This document shows, piece by piece, positions 4,882-9,970 of a DNA stretch of 9,970 bases. The first letter of the stretch is position 1, and each line of letters starts with the position of its first letter. This stretch comes from CAZAGT01 sp964484515. Lineage in GTDB: Bacteria; Desulfobacterota; DSM-4660; Desulfatiglandales; HGW-15. The stretch spans positions 1-9,970 of the forward strand of contig CAZAGT010000182.1 in NCBI GenBank assembly GCA_964484515.1. Reading direction: 5' to 3'. Both the position numbers and the translations under genes were made by a program. Below the pieces are notes generated by a model, which had not been told where the DNA came from, did not search any database, and saw nothing but the letters and a program-made list of their open reading frames with translations.

Positions 4882-7428
4882 TCAGGCAGAGTGCTTCATC
4901 TGTCTAATAGCCAGAATGGCCTGGTTGCAGAGGGTCTTCATAAGTTTTAGCTGGTTTCCCGTAATGACAGGTCCTTTGGTCTCACGATCGGCATAGATGA
5001 GGCCGAGGGGTATTTTGTTGACGTTGATGGGATAGAGCACAAAGGCGGGCGAGGAGATAATCTCTGAGAACCACGTGGGGATTCCCCTCCTGATGCGCTC
5101 ATCGGTCGCGTCCTCGATGCTCAGATCCTTCACTTTTTGCAGCGCCAGGTTGAAGACGTCCGAGTTGTTTTCAATCTTGAAAGTGAATCGTTCCATGATC
5201 TGATCGATGTCTTTGCCAAAACCGAGTCGCGCGCCCATCCGCATGTGGTTTTTATCCCTGAAGCAGAGGATGACACGCTGGAAACGAAAGCCCCGGTACA
5301 TCGTCTCCAGGAGCATGGTCAGCACGTCGTTGAGCCTATACTCTTCCAGCAGGGTATTGGTGACCTCCTGAATCCCGCCAATCAGGATACTCTCTGCGTC
5401 TTTTCCCTCTTCCGTGTCCGCAATCTGCTCTTGGATCACGATCTCTTGGCAGCTCTGGGGCGAAACCTCTTCCTTTTGCACGGCGGGCTGAGCGGCTTTG
5501 GCTTCCGGCAAGTCGGTTTCCTCTTGGGCCTTGGCGTGAGTGGCCACCTGCCGCAGGAACGGGCTTTTCTTCGAGTCGATGCCCAGAATATCCGAATAGC
5601 CCTCCACTTTCTCCCATGCCCCTTGGAGCAAACGAGAGATCTGGTTTGGGGTGAGGGGGACGCTGTTCTCGTATCGGCTCAGGAGGGATGTCAGCGCGTT
5701 ATCGCGCTCTTTGCCGCCCTTGGTCGCGATAACGGAACAGAGTTCGTTCGAAAAGCCGGCAAGACTCTGCAGCTTCTCCTCCGTTGATTGTGCTCGCTTT
5801 GTCCTTCCTTTGGGCAAGCTTCGCATGCTACGAACGATCTTGTCTGGAAACTTCCAGGTCTTGGCGATTCCGATCCCCAGGTCCTCATAGGAGATCCCGA
5901 GCACTGCGCGGGATGCGGCATCCTCGTCAAGGCCCTTCTGGGCCGTCAGATTTGTGATCCGCGCATACTCTTCGGGAAAATAGAAGAGGGTAAGATGCTG
6001 GCCAAGGTTATGGAGCATCGAACAGATAAAGACCTCCTCTACCTCTTTGACCTCTGCCTGGGCTGCAAGCTCCTTGGCGATGATGCCGCTCATAAAGGAA
6101 CTGATGGCCGCGTCCTTGAGTTCGAGGGCCTGCGACTTGTTGCGAAGATGCTCAAACAGTATAAGGCTCGTGGCCGCCAGGCGGACCTGTTCAAATCCGA
6201 GCACCACGACCGCCCGCGAAATCGTAGAAACCGTTCGAGCGAACTGCCCATAGAAGGCCGAATTGACGAGTTTGAGTAGTTTACTTGTGAGTGAATAATC
6301 TTTCAGAATGACTTTGGCCAACTCTAACGCCGATGAGTAGTTGTTGCCCGAGTTCGAAGCCCGTTTGTTGATCTCCATGATGTTCCGCGAAAAGGAGGGA
6401 AAGTCGCTCTTATGGCGGATCCGTCGCAGCAGGAATTCCAGCGTGCTGTGACTCTCGGTCTGGGGATCAGCGGTGCTGCCGTGGTCTGAGGCGAGATAGG
6501 CGTCCAAGGCCGTTTTCATCTCAGATACATTGGCGTAACGTTCCGCGGGCTCCTTCGCCACCGCCCGCGAGACTACCGCATCCAGTGCGGCGTCAACATC
6601 CGGATTCTTGGACGAAGGCCTCTGGATGGACTCCTGGGAGATCTTGTGCGAAGCAGCTAATAGATTCTCAGCGGCAATCGCGGATTCACCAACCAGCATC
6701 TCATAGAGGATGAGGCCTAAGGCAAAGATGTCGGTTTGGGGACCTATCGTCTTCCCTGTGACTTGTTCGGGGGATAGGTAGCAAGGGGTGCCGGCGTGGC
6801 AAGAGTCAGACTCGCTTGCTCCATTGCTCAGGAGGGAAACCCCAAAGTCCATGATATGCGGATGATCTTCCTGTTCGATCAGGATGCTAGAGGGGCGCAG
6901 GGCGCGATGAACGACCCCTTTCTCATGGGCATCGACCATTCCCGCCACGATCTGCTGCATGAGGCGGCCTGCTCTGGGATTCGACAGGGGGGCCTCCTTT
7001 TGCATCAGATCTCGCAGGGTCGAACCCTCCACGTACCCGAATACGAGGTACGGTCTTTTTTCGTATTCTCCGACCTCACACAAGGGTACGATATGGGGGT
7101 GCTGTAGCTTAATGATGGTGCGGATCTCTTCCAACGCCTCCGCTCGGTTGCCGCCGGAGTCCGCACGGCTCTTTAGGACCCTAATGGCCACCCGGCTTTC
7201 GCGCTTGGGATCCGATGCGAGATAAACGACACCTAGCGGTCCGTCTCCAAGCTCCCCCAGGATCTTGAAACGACCTATTTGTGATGGTGCCTTCATTGAG
7301 TCATTCATATAAGCGGTGGGTCGCGCCGCACGCTCTTTCCGTCGACGCTTCGACTCCAAAATGTGGCAGGCATACCCTAAATTCTCTTCGGCCGTGGCTA
7401 CTGAAATCTTAAGATATTTCATGTACAT
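4882..7428 (-). CDS. Pseudokinase-like Ser/Thr kinase domain fused to HDOD and GAF domains
   Basis: About 848 residues from ATG 7428. Domains: Hanks-type kinase fold at about 51-312, HDOD at about 330-540 (ILKDYSLTSKLLKLVNSAFYG, SISRAVVVLGFEQVR, and HN in place of the HD pair as usual for HDOD), a charged Glu/Ala/Gln-rich linker at about 620-690, and GAF at about 695-843 ending in a helix. The kinase keeps the Gly loop GDGPLG (61-66), DFG (194-196) and SPE (219-221). However, VAIK is VAIR (Arg83, codon AGG at 7182-7180) and the catalytic loop reads HRALRPSS instead of HRDLKPSN (Ala176, Arg178, Ser181). Phosphotransfer is therefore unlikely, and a nucleotide-sensing or scaffold role is more plausible. 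No membrane segment is seen, so it is probably cytoplasmic. The start is uncertain: ATG 7428 or 7422 gives a basic 40-residue lead, while ATG 7308 (808 residues) starts 11 residues before the kinase; none has a strong ribosome site. Divergent from the TIGR04283 gene. Confidence 0.9.
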   Translation of the reverse strand: MYMKYLKISVATAEENLGYACHILESKRRRKERAARPTAYMNDSMKAPSQIGRFKILGELGDGPLGVVYLASDPKRESRVAIRVLKSRADSGGNRAEALEEIRTIIKLQHPHIVPLCEVGEYEKRPYLVFGYVEGSTLRDLMQKEAPLSNPRAGRLMQQIVAGMVDAHEKGVVHRALRPSSILIEQEDHPHIMDFGVSLLSNGASESDSCHAGTPCYLSPEQVTGKTIGPQTDIFALGLILYEMLVGESAIAAENLLAASHKISQESIQRPSSKNPDVDAALDAVVSRAVAKEPAERYANVSEMKTALDAYLASDHGSTADPQTESHSTLEFLLRRIRHKSDFPSFSRNIMEINKRASNSGNNYSSALELAKVILKDYSLTSKLLKLVNSAFYGQFARTVSTISRAVVVLGFEQVRLAATSLILFEHLRNKSQALELKDAAISSFMSGIIAKELAAQAEVKEVEEVFICSMLHNLGQHLTLFYFPEEYARITNLTAQKGLDEDAASRAVLGISYEDLGIGIAKTWKFPDKIVRSMRSLPKGRTKRAQSTEEKLQSLAGFSNELCSVIATKGGKERDNALTSLLSRYENSVPLTPNQISRLLQGAWEKVEGYSDILGIDSKKSPFLRQVATHAKAQEETDLPEAKAAQPAVQKEEVSPQSCQEIVIQEQIADTEEGKDAESILIGGIQEVTNTLLEEYRLNDVLTMLLETMYRGFRFQRVILCFRDKNHMRMGARLGFGKDIDQIMERFTFKIENNSDVFNLALQKVKDLSIEDATDERIRRGIPTWFSEIISSPAFVLYPINVNKIPLGLIYADRETKGPVITGNQLKLMKTLCNQAILAIRQMKHSA

Positions 7429-7473
7429 CAACCGCCACTTCGGGTTCGAACACCCTCAGCGTGATGCTTCGTC

Positions 7474-7502
7474 TTGATTCTGAGCACGGAGTTCAGGATA
7501 AG
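7474..7502 (+). promoter_or_regulatory. Possible sigma70-type promoter for the TIGR04283 gene
   Basis: TTGATT (7474-7479) and GATAAG (7497-7502) are 17 bases apart, and each matches 4 of 6 consensus bases. Transcription would begin near 7509, about 15 bases before the ATG at 7524, just including the AGGGGAG ribosome site. The spacing is ideal but the hexamers are weak. Confidence 0.35.
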
Positions 7503-7523
7503 CTTGATTGAAGGGGAGACATC

Positions 7524-8198
7524 ATGAAGATATCCGTCGTCATTCCGACCATGAATGAAGGGCGCTTCCTCGAACGAACCCTTCCGCCGCTATCGGCGTG
7601 TGCCCATGAGATCGTCGTCGTCGACGGCGGCAGTCATGACAATACAGCGGAGCTAGCACGACGCTACACACCGCACGTCTTGAAAAGCGAGCGCGGACGG
7701 GGCCTTCAGCAACATGCCGGGGCCTGCCGGACGTGCGGTGATGTGCTGTTCTTTCTGCATGCAGATACCCTGGTGCCCGTGGGATTTGAAAAGATGATCA
7801 GGGCAACCCTTTCAGATCCGAATATCACATTCGGGGCCTTTCGGCTGGGCATCGATCCCCCAAGCACGACATTGAACATAATCGCGTTCGTGGCCAATCT
7901 CCGCGCGAAGTTCTTCAGGATGCCCTTCGGGGATCAGGGGATATTCATACGCCGTTCCGAGTACTTCCGCGTTGGGGGCTTCAAGGCCGTACCCATCATG
8001 GAAGACGTGGATCTTGTCCGGCGTTTGAATCTCACCGGCGGTTTCAAATTGGCAGAAGGTAAGGTCAAGACGTCGGCGCGACGATGGGAAGAAGAGGGCG
8101 CAGCCTACGCGACGATCCGGAACTGGTTACTCCTTGTGAGATATCTCTCCGGGCAATCCCCGGACGACTTGCACCGGCTTTATCCGGATCACAGATGA
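7524..8198 (+). CDS. TIGR04283-family GT2-like glycosyltransferase
   Basis: A 224-residue GT-A family 2 enzyme of the group annotated as arsenosugar biosynthesis glycosyltransferase. Motifs: VIPTMNE (6-12), VVVDGGSHDNT (31-41), RGRGLQQHAGA (57-67), HADT (79-82, the DXD-equivalent), FGDQGIF (135-141), MEDVDL (159-164, catalytic-base region) and the C-terminal NWLLLVRYLSG...LYPD typical of this family. No membrane helix, so it is probably cytoplasmic or peripheral. AGGGGAG lies 8 bases before ATG 7524, a strong ribosome site. Its usual partner (TIGR04282) is at 3247-3918. No arsM or radical SAM gene is in view, so the arsenosugar label is only a family name here. Converges on the rubrerythrin-like gene. 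Confidence 0.88.
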   Translation: MKISVVIPTMNEGRFLERTLPPLSACAHEIVVVDGGSHDNTAELARRYTPHVLKSERGRGLQQHAGACRTCGDVLFFLHADTLVPVGFEKMIRATLSDPNITFGAFRLGIDPPSTTLNIIAFVANLRAKFFRMPFGDQGIFIRRSEYFRVGGFKAVPIMEDVDLVRRLNLTGGFKLAEGKVKTSARRWEEEGAAYATIRNWLLLVRYLSGQSPDDLHRLYPDHR

Positions 8199-8217
8199 CA
8201 GGGCGTAGTCTATCTCT

Positions 8218-8245
8218 AGGCAGGCGTTCCCGGCCGCGCGTGCCT
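8218..8245. terminator. Weak hairpin between converging genes
   Basis: AGGCA (8218-8222) pairs with TGCCT (8241-8245), and after one mismatch three more GC pairs follow. It sits in the 73-base gap between the TIGR04283 stop codon and the end of the rubrerythrin-like gene. No T run follows on either strand, so it may only stabilise 3' ends. Confidence 0.3.
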
Positions 8246-8271
8246 GGAGGCGTTAGAAGGAAGGGAGCCAG

Positions 8272-8733
8272 CTAATCCCCCTGCTTCGCCATAAGATCAT
8301 CGTAAAGAGTCTCGAGGGCGAGCTTATGCTTAGCCTCCTCTTGGGCCAACATTTTGAAGACCTTGACGAGTTCCTCTTCCTCTGTCTTTTCCATCAAATC
8401 GTTATACAGAGCAAGGGCCTTTTCTTCCCGCTTCATGGCAAGCCGAAGGGCGTCCGGATAGGACATCCCCTTCTCGTAGGTTAGATCCACCATGTAGTTG
8501 CTTCGCTTCATGTCGGGGATCCATTCAAACCTGTAATTCGTCAGTTTAGTCTCGCCTTTCAGAAACCCCTCCAGCAGGGCCACATGTTTCCGTTCCTCGG
8601 CGGCAAACGCCTCGAAGGTCTTACGTGCCCCGACATAGGACTCCCGCTTGACCGCATCCTCATAAAAGGCAACCGCCTCCTTCTCTTTCTCTAAAGCAAA
8701 ATCGATAATCTCCTCGATAGACTCAAAGCTCAT
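8272..8733 (-). CDS. Rubrerythrin-like ferritin family protein lacking a rubredoxin domain
   Basis: A 153-residue four-helix-bundle diiron protein. Two repeats of the ligand pattern are visible. The first is an N-terminal helix with EKEKEAVAFYE (15-25) followed by EERKH (46-50); the second is KREEKALALYN (101-111) followed by QEEAKH (131-136). Each pair gives a Glu ligand plus an ExxH. The C-terminal rubredoxin Cys4 domain of classical rubrerythrin is absent, so an outside electron carrier would be needed. The likely role is peroxide reduction or iron handling in an anaerobe; this follows from the family and is not shown by the sequence. ATG at 8733 has a purine-rich GGGGGGAAG just upstream. 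It diverges from a FAD/NAD(P)H oxidoreductase gene at 8923, which could be its reductant source. A good promoter with an embedded inverted repeat lies ahead of it. Confidence 0.88.
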   Translation of the reverse strand: MSFESIEEIIDFALEKEKEAVAFYEDAVKRESYVGARKTFEAFAAEERKHVALLEGFLKGETKLTNYRFEWIPDMKRSNYMVDLTYEKGMSYPDALRLAMKREEKALALYNDLMEKTEEEELVKVFKMLAQEEAKHKLALETLYDDLMAKQGD

Positions 8734-8766
8734 GTCTTCCCCCCTTTGGTAGCGGTTTTGGCGGTA

Positions 8767-8795
8767 ACGCTACAAGAAATTAACTTGTATGTCAA
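8767..8795 (-). promoter_or_regulatory. Promoter of the rubrerythrin-like gene with overlapping operator-like repeats
   Basis: On the minus strand a perfect TTGACA (8795-8790) is followed, after 17 bases, by TAGCGT (8772-8767), a weak -10. The spacer is almost filled by the inverted repeat TACAAG-N7-CTTGTA (8771-8776 and 8784-8789). A second one, GTAGCG-N13-CGCTAC (8749-8754 and 8768-8773), overlaps the -10. Both are well placed for a repressor to block RNA polymerase. The arms do not match the Fur, PerR or FNR sites I know, so the regulator is unassigned. Confidence 0.5.
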
Positions 8796-8815
8796 AAAAA
8801 ACTATGTGAAGATTC

Positions 8816-8844
8816 CACACCTTGAAGGATCGGCAAGGGGTGTG
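8816..8844. promoter_or_regulatory. Inverted repeat between divergent redox genes
   Basis: CACACCTTG (8816-8824) pairs with CAAG-G-GGTGTG (8834-8844) with a two-base bulge and a 9-base loop. It lies upstream of the rubrerythrin -35 and about 80 bases ahead of the flavoprotein start, where a shared activator could serve both genes. It has no T run directly after it, so terminator function is unlikely. Confidence 0.3.
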
Positions 8845-8922
8845 CAGCGAGGATCTTAGAGGCCTCTCCCAAACAAGCCGCTCCCCGGATGCAGCCGGTT
8901 CATTGCCCGCTGGAGGTTATGC

Positions 8923-9970
8923 ATGACGAACTATCTGATTATCGGAAACGGTGCCGCCGGAACGACCGCGGCCGAACACATTCGGAAATTGGACAAAGAC
9001 GGGGCGCTCACCATCCTTACCGACGAGGACCTGCCCTTCTACTACAGGGTGCGTCTCAACGAGGTCATCTCCGGGGAGTTGAATGAACAGGACATCGTCG
9101 CAAAACAAGAGCAGTGGTATCGAGAGCAGGAGATTGATCTCAAGGTCGAAACCCGCGTGGTCGACGCAGACGTTTTGCGCAAGGTCGTTTTGACGGCAGA
9201 CAAGCAGGAGTATCCCTACGATCGGCTTCTGATCGCGACCGGCAGTCATTCGTTTATCCCCTCCATCAAGGGGGCCGAGACACGTGGGGTGTTCGCGCTG
9301 CGCTCTATTCAGGATGTTCGCGATATCCTGAGTTACGCCGGAGACGTCGAGAATGTCGTCGTGATCGGCGGCGGTTTGCTGGGGTTGGAAACGGGAAACG
9401 CCCTTCGCAAACGAGGGAAGCAGATCATGGTCGTTGAGTTCTTTCCAAGGCTATTGCCGCGGCAATTGGACCCGGCGGGGGCCCGCATGCTCGAGGTCAT
9501 CATGGCCGAGATGGGCCTCTCTTTCCGGCTCGGGGCCAAGACCCAAGAAGTTTTCGGGGAAGAGCACGTCGAGGGGGTCCTCTTGGAAGGCGGTGAAAGA
9601 CTGCCCGCTGAGATGGTCGTCATCTCAGCGGGGGTACGACCCAATTTGGAGCTGGCAGAGAGCTTGGATCTGGATGCGGACAAGGGGATCAAGGTCGATA
9701 ACCGCCTGCGTACGAGCCGGAAGGACGTTTACGCGGCCGGCGATGTGGCCGAGTTCCGGGGTATCCCCTATGGAATCTGGACAGCATCACTAGATCAGGG
9801 CAAGGTAGCGGGCATCAACCTTGCCGGCGGAGAGGCGACATATAACGGAACCACGATGGCGAATACCCTCAAAGTCGCAGGTGTTGATTTGGCATCCGCG
9901 GGTGATATCGACGCAGACAATAAATTGAAATCGAAGGTCGTATCGAGGGAAGGCGTCTATCGGAAGGTCG
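8923..9970 (+). CDS. FAD-dependent NAD(P)H oxidoreductase, 3' end beyond the window
   Basis: A pyridine-nucleotide disulfide-oxidoreductase-fold flavoprotein, 349 residues visible with no stop before the right edge. The FAD-binding Rossmann motif is at residues 6-18 (IIGNGAAGTTAAE). An ATG motif follows (LLIATGS, 102-108), then the NAD(P)H Rossmann motif VVVIGGGLLGLETGNAL (145-161) and the second FAD motif VYAAGDVAE (269-277). No CxxxxC redox disulfide follows the first Rossmann motif; FYYRVRLNEVISGE (39-52) sits there instead, as in NADH:rubredoxin reductase and the NirB N-terminal type. Electron acceptor not determinable; a rubredoxin feeding the divergent rubrerythrin-like protein is a reasonable guess. 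ATG 8923 has GGAGG six bases upstream; the overlapping ATG at 8919 is out of frame. The missing C-terminus would show whether NirB-like iron-sulfur or extra domains follow. Confidence 0.88.
   Translation, partial: MTNYLIIGNGAAGTTAAEHIRKLDKDGALTILTDEDLPFYYRVRLNEVISGELNEQDIVAKQEQWYREQEIDLKVETRVVDADVLRKVVLTADKQEYPYDRLLIATGSHSFIPSIKGAETRGVFALRSIQDVRDILSYAGDVENVVVIGGGLLGLETGNALRKRGKQIMVVEFFPRLLPRQLDPAGARMLEVIMAEMGLSFRLGAKTQEVFGEEHVEGVLLEGGERLPAEMVVISAGVRPNLELAESLDLDADKGIKVDNRLRTSRKDVYAAGDVAEFRGIPYGIWTASLDQGKVAGINLAGGEATYNGTTMANTLKVAGVDLASAGDIDADNKLKSKVVSREGVYRKV

Noticed and set aside
5137..6279. Long plus-strand open frames (5137-5787, 5788-6279) inside the kinase-like gene
   Set aside because: They are antisense shadows of a clear 848-residue domain protein and resemble no protein family.

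Overview
The window reads as a chromosomal segment of an uncultured-type, GC-moderate (mid-50s % by eye) anaerobic or microaerophilic bacterium, most likely of the Desulfobacterota (former Deltaproteobacteria). This placement is an inference from gene content: a DUF6125-type protein, a small CSHC glutaredoxin, a rubrerythrin-like ferritin, the paired TIGR04282/TIGR04283 glycosyltransferases and a kinase-HDOD-GAF regulator. There are no rRNA or tRNA genes, no CRISPR array and no transposase.

Layout. 1-355 is non-coding and begins with the end of a repeat that recurs around 3 kb. 356-2608 is a minus-strand block: glutaredoxin, an intrinsic terminator, type II citrate synthase (gltA) and a DUF6125 protein; the last two are probably co-transcribed across a perfect 20-bp palindrome. 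2609-3246 has no convincing gene but is dense in symmetric DNA. It holds two GTTTC/GAAAC palindromes ahead of the glutaredoxin gene and a 218-bp element (2942-3159) with 33-bp perfect terminal inverted repeats and a second set of arms sharing exactly the same centre. From 3247 a TIGR04282-family glycosyltransferase (+) converges on sfsA (-) and a large kinase-like/HDOD/GAF protein (-). The TIGR04283-family partner glycosyltransferase (+) follows at 7524, converging on a rubrerythrin-like protein (-). The latter is divergent from a FAD/NAD(P)H oxidoreductase (+) that runs off the right edge.

How the genes may work together. GltA feeds acetyl-CoA into citrate. The rubrerythrin-like protein and the divergent flavoprotein resemble a peroxide-detoxification pair, in which the flavoprotein could pass NAD(P)H electrons via rubredoxin. 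The two GT-A glycosyltransferases belong to families that usually sit side by side; here they are about 3.6 kb apart with two opposite-strand genes between them. The large regulator has lost the key catalytic residues of its kinase domain (VAIK Lys to Arg, HRD Asp to Ala, and the catalytic-loop Lys and Asn) while keeping the Gly-rich loop and DFG. It is therefore best read as a pseudokinase sensor or scaffold fused to HDOD and GAF domains.

The best candidates for something undescribed are the concentric palindromic element and the pseudokinase-HDOD-GAF protein. Everything else looks like ordinary housekeeping or accessory chromosome.
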